The notes below the pieces were generated by a model that was not told the DNA's origin, searched no databases, and saw nothing but the letters and a program-made list of their open reading frames with translations. Shown here one piece after another: positions 26,223-34,664 of a stretch of DNA of 64,000 nt. This DNA comes from an uncultured Latescibacterota bacterium (GTDB lineage: Bacteria; Latescibacterota; UBA2968; UBA8231). Position 1 is the first letter of the stretch, and every line of letters starts with the position of its first letter. Location: the NCBI GenBank assembly GCA_951813615.1, contig OX638377.1:3870599-3934598 (forward strand), given 5' to 3'. Made by a program: the position numbers and the translations under genes.

Positions 26223-26237
26223 GAGGATTTGCGCAAC

Positions 26238-28091
26238 ATGACTGAAGAAATCACAGCAACAGCAGAGCCGCAGGAAGCAATAGAAGCACAACAAGAAACT
26301 CCTGTGTACGGCAACGTCAGCGTCGAAGAGCTGGAAAAGCCCGAGTACGATCAGGACCAATTCGACGAATTCATGGCCCTCTACGAGGAGAGCATCTCCG
26401 GCATCAAAGAGGGCCAGATCGTCAAGGGCACGGTCGTCTCCATTGGCCCCAGCGAAGTGATGGTCGATATCGGCTTCAAGTCCGAAGGCGCGGTGTCGAT
26501 CAAGGAATTTTCCGACCCCGAGTCCATTGAGCAAGGCCAGGAAATTGAGGTCTTCTTGGAGGACGTCGAAGACCAAGATGGCCAAGTCGTGCTCTCCAAG
26601 CAGAAGGCCGACTTCATGCGGGTCTGGGATTTGATCAAGGATGCTCACGACACCGGCAACACCGTCGAGGGCCGCCTGATGCGGCGGATCAAGGGCGGCA
26701 TCGTCGTCAATCTCTTTGGCGTCGAGGCCTTTTTGCCCGGCTCGCAGATCGACATCCGCCAAGTCAAAAACTTCGACCAGTTCCTCGGCCACGAATTTCC
26801 CTTCAAGATCATCAAGCTCAACAAGGCGCGGCGCAACATCGTCGTCTCGCGCCGCGCCGTGCTAGAAGAAGAGCGGGCGCGGATGCGCGAGGAGATCGTC
26901 AAGGTGCTGGAGGAAGGCCAAACCCGCGAGGGCATCGTCAAGAACATCACCGACTTCGGTGCCTTCATCGACTTGGGCGGCGTCGATGGCCTCCTGCACA
27001 TCACCGACATGTCGTGGGGGCGGGTCAACCACCCCTCGGAGTTGGTCTCTATCGGCGACCGCATCAAGGTCAAGGTGCTCAGCTACGACCGCACGCGCGA
27101 GCGCATCTCCTTGGGGCTGAAGCAGCTAACGGCCCATCCGTGGGAGAACATTGAGAAGAAGTACCCCATCGAGAACCAGATTCGCGGCAAGGTGGTCTCC
27201 ATCACCGACTACGGTGCCTTCGTCGAGCTGGAAGAGGGCATCGAGGGCCTAGTCCACATCTCTGAGATGTCCTGGACCCAGCACGTGCGCCATCCTTCCA
27301 AGCTGGTTAACATCGGCGACATCGTCGAGGTAAAGGTGCTCAAGATCGACAGCGAAAACCAGAAGATCTCCCTCGGCATGAAGCAAACCGAGGACGATCC
27401 GTGGGATACCCTCGACGCCAAGTATCCCCCCGGCACCAAGATCGAGGGCACGGTCTGCAGCCTGACCAACTTCGGAGCCTTCGTCGAGATCGAGGACAAT
27501 ATCGACGGGCTAGTCCACATTTCGGATATGTCTTGGACTAAGCGCATCCGCCAAGCCAGCGAAATGTTCAAAAAGGGCGACGTGATCCCAGTGGTCGTCA
27601 CTGAAATCGACATCAAGCGCCGCCGCATCTCGCTCAGTCACAAGGATGCCTTTGAAAACCCCTGGTCTCGCTTCGCCGAGCAGTACGCGGTGGGGGTCGA
27701 GATGCGGGGTGCGATCTCGCGGATTCTCGAGCGCGGCGTCGTCGTCTCGCTCGTCGACGAAGTCGATGGGTTCGTGCCGCTGTCGCATTTGGCCATCGAC
27801 GGGTTGCAAATTCCGCGCCAGAGCTTTGCCGAAGGGCAGGAGCTTCCGCTGGAGGTCATCGAGTTCGACAAGAACCAGAAAAAGATCGTGCTCAGCGCAC
27901 GCGAGTACTTCAAGGACAAGGACCAAGCCGAGTACGAAGCCTACTTAGCCGAGCATCCCGTCCAAGAGGTCGCCGTCGAAGAGGAAGACGCTGACAAGGA
28001 CGACGAGATGGAAAGCTGGGGAGACGTCCACGACGACGAGCAAGACGTTGAACAAGACGTTGAGCAGGACGACGAGCAAGACAAGTCGTAA
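26238..28091 (+). CDS. rpsA: 30S ribosomal protein S1
   Basis: 617 residues from the ATG at 26238; a TTG three codons upstream is less likely because GAGGA is correctly placed for the ATG. Six S1 OB-fold repeats are visible, for example VKGTVVSIGPSEVMVDIGF (1), VEGRLMRRIKGGIVVNLFG (2), REGIVKNITDFGAFIDLGG (3), RGKVVSITDYGAFVELEEG (4), EGTVCSLTNFGAFVEIEDN (5) and RGAISRILERGVVVSLVDE (6). An acidic tail of repeated DVEQD follows. It recruits mRNA to the ribosome. A strong terminator follows the stop. Confidence 0.95.
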   Translation: MTEEITATAEPQEAIEAQQETPVYGNVSVEELEKPEYDQDQFDEFMALYEESISGIKEGQIVKGTVVSIGPSEVMVDIGFKSEGAVSIKEFSDPESIEQGQEIEVFLEDVEDQDGQVVLSKQKADFMRVWDLIKDAHDTGNTVEGRLMRRIKGGIVVNLFGVEAFLPGSQIDIRQVKNFDQFLGHEFPFKIIKLNKARRNIVVSRRAVLEEERARMREEIVKVLEEGQTREGIVKNITDFGAFIDLGGVDGLLHITDMSWGRVNHPSELVSIGDRIKVKVLSYDRTRERISLGLKQLTAHPWENIEKKYPIENQIRGKVVSITDYGAFVELEEGIEGLVHISEMSWTQHVRHPSKLVNIGDIVEVKVLKIDSENQKISLGMKQTEDDPWDTLDAKYPPGTKIEGTVCSLTNFGAFVEIEDNIDGLVHISDMSWTKRIRQASEMFKKGDVIPVVVTEIDIKRRRISLSHKDAFENPWSRFAEQYAVGVEMRGAISRILERGVVVSLVDEVDGFVPLSHLAIDGLQIPRQSFAEGQELPLEVIEFDKNQKKIVLSAREYFKDKDQAEYEAYLAEHPVQEVAVEEEDADKDDEMESWGDVHDDEQDVEQDVEQDDEQDKS

Positions 28092-28111
28092 GCTCCGCAG
28101 CAACAACCAAG

Positions 28112-28152
28112 CGCGGTGGGACGAACAATCGTTCCACCGCGTTTTTATTTTT
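28112..28152 (+). terminator. Rho-independent terminator after rpsA
   Basis: A 13-bp stem (CGCGGTGGGACGA at 28112-28124 with its complement at 28129-28141, one G-T pair) with loop ACAA is followed by TTTTTATTTTT. It is the best terminator in the window and separates the scpA-rpsA run from mutS. Confidence 0.9.
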
Positions 28153-28183
28153 ACCAACCCCAACCCCCTAACCCTCCCACACT

Positions 28184-30805
28184 ATGCCACCGAGAACCAA
28201 ACTCACGCCGGCGATGGAGCAGTACATGCACTTCAAGCGTCAGCACCCCGACGCGATTCTCTTCTTCCGCATGGGCGACTTCTACGAAATGTTCTGCGAC
28301 GACGCCAAAGAAGGCGCGCGCCTGCTGGGCCTCACCCTGACCTCGCGGCCCGCCGGCAAATCCGGCGACCTACCCCTCGCTGGCGTGCCCCATCACGCCA
28401 TGGAAGGCTATCTGGCCAAACTCATCCAACTCGGGCGCAAAGTCGCCATCTGTGAGCAGGTTGAAGATCCCAAAAAGGCCAAGGGCGTGGTCAAGCGCGA
28501 CGTAGTCGAAGTCGTCTCCCCGGGCACGGCACTCTCCGACGCCATGCTCGACCAACAGCGCAACAACTTCCTCGTCGGCCTCTGCGCTCACGCCGACCGC
28601 GTCGGCCTCGCCAGCGTCGATTTGTCGACCGGCGACTTCGCGCTCGACGAGATTCCCGCCAGCGACCTCGCCGACGAGTTGGAGAGCTTGGGACCAGCCG
28701 AGCTGCTCATCGCCGAAGGAGCCGACGAACAGTGGATCGCCACGCTGCAAAACGCCCTGCCACAGGTGGCGCTCAGCCGCCTCGCAGACTGGCACTTCGC
28801 CGCCGACACCGCGTACGAAACCCTCACCAGCCAGCTCCGCGTCCAGACGCTGAAGGGCTTTGGCTGCGACGACATGGAGGCCGCCATCCGCGCCGGCGGG
28901 GCGACGGTAGCTTATTTGCGCGAAAACCAGCGCGGTGCCGTCGAGCACATCAACCGCCTCCAGCGCAAGTACCGCGAGCACTTTGCCCTCATCGACGCCA
29001 CGGCCCAGCGCAACCTAGAGCTGCTCGCCAATCGCCAAGACGGAGGCCGCGCCAACACCTTACTCGAAATCCTCGACCGCACCCGCACCCCCATGGGCGC
29101 GCGTCTGTTGCGCCAATGGGTGACCCAACCGCTCAAGTCCCCGCCCTTAATCAGCGCCCGCTTAGAGGCCGTCGACGAACTCCTCCACCAGCGCGAACTC
29201 CGCCGCACCCTCGGCCAATGCCTAGAGCAGGTCGGCGACCTAGAGCGGCTGATCGCGCGGATCTGTTGCCTGCGCGCCAACGCCCGCGACATGGTGGCCC
29301 TCGCCCGCTCGCTCGACCTCGCACCCGCCATTGGCACCGCGCTATCTCCGGCGCAGAGTGCACTTCTGCAAGAGCTATGCTCCAAGGGGCTGCCCGACGT
29401 CAGCGAATTGGTCGCCGAGATCCTCGGAGCCCTCGTCGATGCGCCTCCGGCAACCCTGACCGACGGCGGCCTAATCCGCGACGGCTATCACCCAGACGTC
29501 GATCAACTGCGGGAAATCGCTCGCGGCGGCAAGGACTATATCGCCCGCTTGCAGGCCACCGAGCGCGAGCGCACCGGCATTGCCTCGCTCAAGATCGGCT
29601 ACAACCAAGTCTTTGGCTACTACATTGAGATCAGCAAAGCCAACCTCGACAAAGCCCCCGCCGAGTACCATCGCAAACAGACTCTAGCCAACGCCGAGCG
29701 CTTCATCACGCCCGAGCTAAAGGAGTACGAGGAAAAGGTCCTAGGAGCCGAGGATCGCCTCAAAGAGCTGGAGAACGAACTGTTCTTAGCCCTGCGCGAC
29801 CGCGCCGCCCGCTGGACGCCTCAAGTCCAGCAGATCGCCCGCGCCATCGCGCGCATCGACGTGCTGTATTCCCTCGCTGAAGTCGCCGAGAACGAATCCT
29901 ACACCCGGCCCCAAGTTGACGGCGGCCAGCTAATCGAGATCCGCGACGGCCGCCACCCGGTCGTCGAGCGCCAGCTCCGCACGGGCAGCTTCGTGCCCAA
30001 CGATGTGCGCCTCGACACCAACGGGGCGCAGATCATGCTCATCACCGGCCCGAATATGGCCGGCAAGAGCACCATCATCCGCCAAGTGGGTCTCATCGCG
30101 CTGATGGCGCAGATGGGCAGCTTCGTCCCCGCGCGCCAAGCCACCATCGGCGTCGTCGATCGCATCTTCACCCGCGTGGGCGCATCCGACAACCTCGCCG
30201 GTGGCGAGAGCACCTTCATGGTGGAGATGCACGAGGCCGCCAATATCCTCAACAATGCCACCAGCCGCAGCCTGCTCCTCATCGACGAGCTCGGCCGCGG
30301 CACGAGCACCTTCGACGGCCTGAGCATTGCCTGGGCCATCGTCGAATACTTGCACCAGCACCGCGAGGTTCACCCGCGCACCCTTTTTGCCACGCACTAC
30401 CACGAGATGACCGAACTCGAAAGCCACCTAGAGCGCGTCGTCAATTTCAACGTCCAAGTGCGCGAAGAAGGCGACCGCGTGGTGTTCCTCCACCGCCTAG
30501 CCCCGGGATCTGCCGACCAAAGCTATGGCATCAACGTCGCGCAGATGGCCGGGATGCCGGCCCAAGTCGTTGCGCGCGCCCAAGAAATCCTCGCCCGCCT
30601 CGAAAAGGACCAGATCGACACCAAGGACATCCATCACGTGCGCGAGGCGTCTCCGCCCCCCCAGCAGCAACTTCCCCTCTTCTCCGCGCCTGCGGACGCG
30701 CCATGGATGGCGGAGCTACGGGACATGGACCTCAGCCAGATTACGCCGCTTCAGGCGTTGCTCAAGCTGAATGAGTGGAAAGAGAAAATGGAGCGTAGAG
30801 AATGA
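28184..30805 (+). CDS. mutS: DNA mismatch repair protein MutS
   Basis: 873 residues, typical MutS1 length. The mismatch-reading N-domain has FFRMGDFYEMF with the Phe-x-Glu wedge. The connector, lever and clamp regions follow (KIGYNQVFGYYIEISKAN), then the ATPase with Walker A TGPNMAGKSTIIRQ, STFMVEMHEAANIL and LLIDELGRGTSTFDGLSIAWA, and a C-terminal helix-turn-helix with a PLFSAP motif often seen near the MutS end. No clear Shine-Dalgarno precedes the first ATG; an in-frame ATG at 28214 is an alternative. mutL is not in the window. Confidence 0.96.
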   Translation: MPPRTKLTPAMEQYMHFKRQHPDAILFFRMGDFYEMFCDDAKEGARLLGLTLTSRPAGKSGDLPLAGVPHHAMEGYLAKLIQLGRKVAICEQVEDPKKAKGVVKRDVVEVVSPGTALSDAMLDQQRNNFLVGLCAHADRVGLASVDLSTGDFALDEIPASDLADELESLGPAELLIAEGADEQWIATLQNALPQVALSRLADWHFAADTAYETLTSQLRVQTLKGFGCDDMEAAIRAGGATVAYLRENQRGAVEHINRLQRKYREHFALIDATAQRNLELLANRQDGGRANTLLEILDRTRTPMGARLLRQWVTQPLKSPPLISARLEAVDELLHQRELRRTLGQCLEQVGDLERLIARICCLRANARDMVALARSLDLAPAIGTALSPAQSALLQELCSKGLPDVSELVAEILGALVDAPPATLTDGGLIRDGYHPDVDQLREIARGGKDYIARLQATERERTGIASLKIGYNQVFGYYIEISKANLDKAPAEYHRKQTLANAERFITPELKEYEEKVLGAEDRLKELENELFLALRDRAARWTPQVQQIARAIARIDVLYSLAEVAENESYTRPQVDGGQLIEIRDGRHPVVERQLRTGSFVPNDVRLDTNGAQIMLITGPNMAGKSTIIRQVGLIALMAQMGSFVPARQATIGVVDRIFTRVGASDNLAGGESTFMVEMHEAANILNNATSRSLLLIDELGRGTSTFDGLSIAWAIVEYLHQHREVHPRTLFATHYHEMTELESHLERVVNFNVQVREEGDRVVFLHRLAPGSADQSYGINVAQMAGMPAQVVARAQEILARLEKDQIDTKDIHHVREASPPPQQQLPLFSAPADAPWMAELRDMDLSQITPLQALLKLNEWKEKMERRE

Positions 30806-30849
30806 TGGAGATGGCCGCCTCGGCCTAGCTATCTGGAAGGAAAAACTCG

Positions 30850-32172
30850 ATGATCCGGTTTATCAAGGAATGGTTCTCACGTAGAGCGAATCCGTCATCA
30901 AAAGCTGAAAGCGCACCAGCGGACGAGGCGGCGACCGACGAGCAATCGACAGACGCTGATACATCCAAGTCCAGCGAACCGACTGCCCCTGCCGCAGACG
31001 AAGTCGAAATCCAGCGCCGCTTCAACGAATTCGAGCGCCGCTTCAACGAACGCCAGAAAGAGATTCTAGATGCCCGGGCCGCGTATATTGAGCGCTGGCT
31101 CGTTGCTATCAGCGTTGTCGCTGTCGTAGGCGGCTTTCTCGGTTTTACGAAATTCGACAAGATCGAGGACGAAGCCCGTCAGCATGTGACGGCGGCCAAG
31201 CAACATGCAGAAAAAGCCCAGATCCTTGTCGAGAAGATCGAAGCAAAATACGGCGAGTCTGTGTCACTTGTGGCAGAACATAAAAAACTGACCGCCGAGA
31301 CTATCGCTAATAACCCAGACGAAGCCGGCAGGGCTGCGGAAAGTGTCCAAGGGAATCCCGTAGCAACCCTAATAGATAGAGCGATGGCCGTCGCGATTCA
31401 GCTTCAACTACAAGGAGAAATCGAGAAAGCCGTCGAAAAATGGCGCGCCATCATCCATATCGCGGAAGGAAGCGATGACGACCTCGCCGCTAGAGCTTAC
31501 TTCTCCGTCGGTTATCTACTTTCCCAACAGGGGAAGCCCAAAGATGCGATTGCCGCATACGACCAAGCCATCCGACTGAAACCAGATTACGCTGAAGCCT
31601 ACAGCAATCGGGGGAGCGTGAAGGGCGACCACCTAGGCCGTCACGAAGACGCCATCGCCGATTATAACCAAGCCATCTACTTGAAACCGGATCTTGCCGA
31701 AGCCTACAACAACCGGGGCCTTGTGCAGAGCGAACTAGGCCGTCACGAAGACGCCATCGCCGATTATGACGAGGCGATCCGACTAAAACCAGACTACGCC
31801 GAAGCCTATTTTAACCGGGGGAACACGAAAATCGCCTTGAGGCAACACGATGCTGCGATTGCCGATTATGACGAGGCGATCCGACTAAAACCGGATCTTG
31901 CCGAAGCTTACACTAGCCGGGGCACTGCGAAAAACAAACTGGATCACAACGAAGCCGCCATTGCCGATTATGACAAGGCGATCCGACTAAAACCAGACTA
32001 CGCCGAAGCCTATTTTAATCGGGGGAACACGAAGGGCAAACTGGGCCGAATAGACGAAGCGCGGCAGGATTTCGAGAAAGCACGTGACTTGGCACGCAAG
32101 GCCGGCGATGATAGCCTCGTCGCCTTGGCGGGGCAGGTGTTGCGAAAACTCGACAGCCAAGAAAGCGATTAA
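30850..32172 (+). CDS. Membrane-anchored TPR protein
   Basis: 440 residues with AAGGAA upstream of the ATG. After a charged, Ala/Thr/Asp-rich N-terminus comes a helical stretch (EIQRRFNEFERRFNERQKEI), one transmembrane segment (about 82-101, WLVAISVVAVVGGFLGF) and a coiled-coil region to about 150. From about residue 230 there are five near-identical 34-residue TPRs of the type AIADYDEAIRLKPDYAEAYF. It probably displays a TPR scaffold at the membrane. It is the first gene of the accessory block after mutS; partners are unknown. Confidence 0.8.
   Translation: MIRFIKEWFSRRANPSSKAESAPADEAATDEQSTDADTSKSSEPTAPAADEVEIQRRFNEFERRFNERQKEILDARAAYIERWLVAISVVAVVGGFLGFTKFDKIEDEARQHVTAAKQHAEKAQILVEKIEAKYGESVSLVAEHKKLTAETIANNPDEAGRAAESVQGNPVATLIDRAMAVAIQLQLQGEIEKAVEKWRAIIHIAEGSDDDLAARAYFSVGYLLSQQGKPKDAIAAYDQAIRLKPDYAEAYSNRGSVKGDHLGRHEDAIADYNQAIYLKPDLAEAYNNRGLVQSELGRHEDAIADYDEAIRLKPDYAEAYFNRGNTKIALRQHDAAIADYDEAIRLKPDLAEAYTSRGTAKNKLDHNEAAIADYDKAIRLKPDYAEAYFNRGNTKGKLGRIDEARQDFEKARDLARKAGDDSLVALAGQVLRKLDSQESD
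31546..32060 (+). repeat. Five tandem ~102-bp coding repeats (TPRs)
   Basis: Units begin near 31546, 31651, 31752, 31852 and 31954. Long stretches are identical at the DNA level, including synonymous sites (GCCGATTATGACGAGGCGAT recurs), so the TPR array expanded recently by duplication or is being homogenised. The first unit is 105 bases and the others about 102. Confidence 0.85.
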
Positions 32173-32196
32173 ACACGTTCAATCAGAGAGCATCCG

Positions 32197-32505
32197 ATGA
32201 TACCCATCGTCGAGAAACGAATCGGCGAGTTACAACAACTCTGCATCCGTTACCGAGTTCTGCGGCTTGACTTGTTCGGCTCGGCTGCCACCGATAACTA
32301 CCATGGAAGCGAAAGCGACTTAGACTTCTTGGTTGAATTCCAAACGCTGCCCTCGGGAGAATACTCCGACGCCTACTTCGAGCTGCTGGAGGCTCTGGAG
32401 TTGCTCTTTGGACACTCGGTGGATCTCGTCGTCGATTCGGCCATCAAGAATCCCTTCTTCCGGCAACGCGTTGACGAGACTAGGACGCTACTCTATACAG
32501 CTTGA
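32197..32505 (+). CDS. Minimal nucleotidyltransferase (MntA-like antitoxin type)
   Basis: 102 residues. The polymerase-beta nucleotidyltransferase signature is complete: LDLFGSAATDNYHGSESDLD gives Gly28-Ser29 and Asp41/Asp43, and VDLVVD supplies the third acidic residue at 76. MntA proteins AMPylate and silence HepT RNase toxins encoded next to them. No HEPN/HepT gene is found on either side: the next gene is a RelB-like antitoxin. The gene may be a solitary antitoxin or have another partner. It follows the TPR gene by 24 bases. Confidence 0.82.
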   Translation: MIPIVEKRIGELQQLCIRYRVLRLDLFGSAATDNYHGSESDLDFLVEFQTLPSGEYSDAYFELLEALELLFGHSVDLVVDSAIKNPFFRQRVDETRTLLYTA

Positions 32506-32596
32506 AGCTCGGAATTTCAGGTCATAGAAAACAAAGACTTCATCTCAAGGTCCAGACGATTCGTTAGGCAGAGCAAGGGCCGTGCCTCTGGACGAT

Positions 32597-32625
32597 TTGA
32601 TTCTGTTCCCCATTTGTGGTACATT
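32597..32625 (+). promoter_or_regulatory. Weak candidate promoter before the RelB-like gene
   Basis: TTGATT (32597-32602) and TACATT (32620-32625) are 17 bases apart; each matches 4 of 6 consensus bases. It would serve the RelB-like gene starting at 32659. The rest of the 153-base gap (32506-32658) shows no ORF or repeat. Confidence 0.25.
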
Positions 32626-32658
32626 ATCGCCGCATCACCGCAATACGGAGATATACCC

Positions 32659-32916
32659 ATGGCCAAGACCGAAATGATTCGTGCCCGCGTCGAACCGGAG
32701 TTGAAATCCCAAGCTGAAGCGGTTTTCTCGGAACTTGGGCTGTCTGCAACCGAGGCGATCACGCTGTTTTATACACAGGTCACCCTGCATCGGGGGTTGC
32801 CATTCGCGGTGAGAATTCCCAATGCCGATACTATCGAAGCACTGCGACAGGCTCGCGCAGGAGAAGGACTCACCGAGTACGACGACCTAGACGCTCTCAA
32901 GACCAAGCACGACTGA
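32659..32916 (+). CDS. RelB/DinJ-type antitoxin without an adjacent toxin
   Basis: 85 residues from the ATG at 32659, with GGAG eight bases upstream; 15 extra codons of open frame before it are not family-like. MAKTEMIRARVEPELKSQAE followed by FSELGLSATEAITLFYTQV is the ribbon-helix-helix DNA-binding start of DinJ/RelB antitoxins. The C-terminal part that would wrap a RelE/YafQ toxin is present (IEALRQARAGEGLTEY). No RelE-like gene follows; the next gene, 28 bases on, is a KAP NTPase. Confidence 0.85.
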   Translation: MAKTEMIRARVEPELKSQAEAVFSELGLSATEAITLFYTQVTLHRGLPFAVRIPNADTIEALRQARAGEGLTEYDDLDALKTKHD

Positions 32917-32944
32917 TTTATTCACCTGCTCATCACGGACCAAT

Positions 32945-34369
32945 ATGGGAATACGCATACAACCACGCGAAATAGACGTACCCGAGGATGACCCTTTCAA
33001 GAACGACCTTCTCGACCGGAAAGAATCGGCGGAAGTTCTCACTCACCTCGTTGGTTCGATTGAAGGCCCATGCGTCTTGGCAGTCGATGCCGCTTGGGGG
33101 GCAGGCAAGACCACGTTTCTCAGGATATGGTCACAGCACCTTCGCAATCAGGGATTTCCCGTTGTCGAGTTCAATGCGTGGGAGACAGACCATTCCGGGG
33201 ATCCCTTCGTCGTTCTCTCCGGTGAATTGACAGAGGGGCTCCAAGAATACAAAGATGAACCGCTGGCCCCGAAGATCGCCAAGACGAAGGAGATAGCGAC
33301 AGAGATTCTTCGACAATCCATTCCGAATGTTATACGAGCCACGGCAGCGGATATAGGAGATGTTCCACTGATGGAGGAAGTAAGTCAATCCCTCGTGTCT
33401 TACGCCAAGGATAAACTGTCCGGGTACCAAAAAGCGCAGAAGTCCGTCAACACATTCAGGAATGTACTGCAAGACATGGCAGGTACGTTGTCAAAAGCTC
33501 GCGGGGATCGGCCACTGATTGTGGTAATTGACGAGTTGGATAGGTGCCGCCCTTCTTATGCTGTCGAACTCCTTGAGGTCGCGAAACACCTTTTCTCCGT
33601 AGAGAACATAGTCTTCGTGCTGGCGGTGAATCGCTCTGAACTCGGGCATTCAATCAATGCTCTCTATGGGAGCGAGTTTGATGCCGAGGGATATTTGCGC
33701 CGGTTCTTCGATGTGGACTTCCGACTCCCCGAGCCTGAACGGGATGCGTTTATCGCCGCGATGCTCGATGCGATACAGATCAATGACTACTTCACCAGGA
33801 CGAGAGATCGGTTTGCAGCGTCACACGCTAGCACGGTTCGAGCTTGGCTGCTGGGTTTCTTTGATGCGCCCGATCTCAGTCTTCGACGGATTGCACAGGC
33901 CATCCACCGCTTAGGGTTGGTGTTTGCATCGTTGCGAAGTGACCGGACATCCCTCGCCTCAGCGACTGTTGTCGCGCTAATTGTTCGGACGATTGACCCG
34001 GACCTCTATCATCGATTCGTTCGTGGTGAGGTCTCGGACTTAGAGGTCTCGAATATGGTGTTTGATCGTCTTGGGGGAAGAACTCTGCAAGAAAAGTACG
34101 GGGATTATTTTGAGATGATTCTTATACGGGGTTGGATGGAGATAACCTCTTCGAGTTCGTCGGAACTGTGGCAGGAGTATAAGGGTATTGTTGATGGCAA
34201 AGAATCAGACAGAGTATCAGGAGACCTAGATCGAGACTACGCTAACCAAGTCATCGAGCTTCTTGGAAATACGACAGGAGTTGGGTTCAAGTATGCAGCG
34301 CAACGACTTGAACTGCTATCTCCCGATCTCATTGAAGAGCACACGGGAGCAGCGTCGAACGATTCCTGA
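32945..34369 (+). CDS. KAP family P-loop NTPase
   Basis: 474 residues. Walker A is VDAAWGAGKTTFLRIW (Lys55). VEFNAWETD follows, a hallmark of the KAP group, then Walker B LIVVIDELDRCRPSYAVELL (Asp196-Glu197) and the sensor-like FVLAVNRSELGHSINALYG. KAP NTPases of the STAND class often act in phage exclusion or membrane-associated defence. Unlike many members, no transmembrane helices lie between Walker A and B, so it should be soluble. It is preceded by the RelB-like gene with a 28-base gap. The C-terminal 150 residues match nothing I know. Confidence 0.85.
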   Translation: MGIRIQPREIDVPEDDPFKNDLLDRKESAEVLTHLVGSIEGPCVLAVDAAWGAGKTTFLRIWSQHLRNQGFPVVEFNAWETDHSGDPFVVLSGELTEGLQEYKDEPLAPKIAKTKEIATEILRQSIPNVIRATAADIGDVPLMEEVSQSLVSYAKDKLSGYQKAQKSVNTFRNVLQDMAGTLSKARGDRPLIVVIDELDRCRPSYAVELLEVAKHLFSVENIVFVLAVNRSELGHSINALYGSEFDAEGYLRRFFDVDFRLPEPERDAFIAAMLDAIQINDYFTRTRDRFAASHASTVRAWLLGFFDAPDLSLRRIAQAIHRLGLVFASLRSDRTSLASATVVALIVRTIDPDLYHRFVRGEVSDLEVSNMVFDRLGGRTLQEKYGDYFEMILIRGWMEITSSSSSELWQEYKGIVDGKESDRVSGDLDRDYANQVIELLGNTTGVGFKYAAQRLELLSPDLIEEHTGAASNDS

Positions 34370-34402
34370 CTCGCCAACTCTTCAGCCAGTAGCTAGTCGA
34401 AT

Positions 34403-34547
34403 TTATACAGCGCGGGATCGTGCTTTGTCTCTGCCCTGATTCCAAGCGATCTCCTGCGCGGCGTCAATGGCCTCGCGCTGACTTACCGGTACCCCGAACG
34501 ACCCATTCACTGTCGTGCGGAACGACGTGCTGATTGCGTTTCGCCAT
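34403..34547 (-). pseudogene. Decayed DUF2188-type gene (frameshifted)
   Basis: AGAGGAG stands about nine bases before an ATG at 34547 on the minus strand, opening MAKRNQHVVPHDSEWVVRG, the start of DUF2188 proteins. That frame stops after 27 codons. In another frame the same stretch continues as VSQREAIDAAQEIAWNQGRD and stops at 34403, matching the 'TQ.EAI.AA..IA.NQG' second half of the family. The usual HGRDGRIR end is missing. It is therefore a remnant with a frameshift and a 3' loss. The rest of 34370-34574 holds nothing else. Confidence 0.6.
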
Positions 34548-34574
34548 GTTACAGTACTCCTCTAATCAGATATT

Positions 34575-34646
34575 CTTTGCAGATTATCCCTGCAAAGTTT
34601 GATTAATTATGTTTACATTTATAGTATATATTTTAAAAATGTAAAC
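34575..34646. promoter_or_regulatory. Two perfect inverted repeats upstream of XRE-ImmA (probable operators)
   Basis: Repeat 1: CTTTGCAG (34575-34582), seven bases, CTGCAAAG (34590-34597). Repeat 2: GTTTACATTT (34611-34620), 16 bases, AAATGTAAAC (34637-34646), enclosing the AT-rich TATAGT/TATATT region that probably holds the -10 box. They lie directly upstream of the Shine-Dalgarno of the XRE gene, which suggests autoregulation by its helix-turn-helix domain. Confidence 0.6.
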
Positions 34647-34664
34647 TTCAACATCAGGAGCCAC

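Noticed and set aside
31546..32060. Regular ~102-bp repeats as a CRISPR array
   Set aside because: The units are contiguous, in frame and encode TPRs; there are no spacers and no cas genes.
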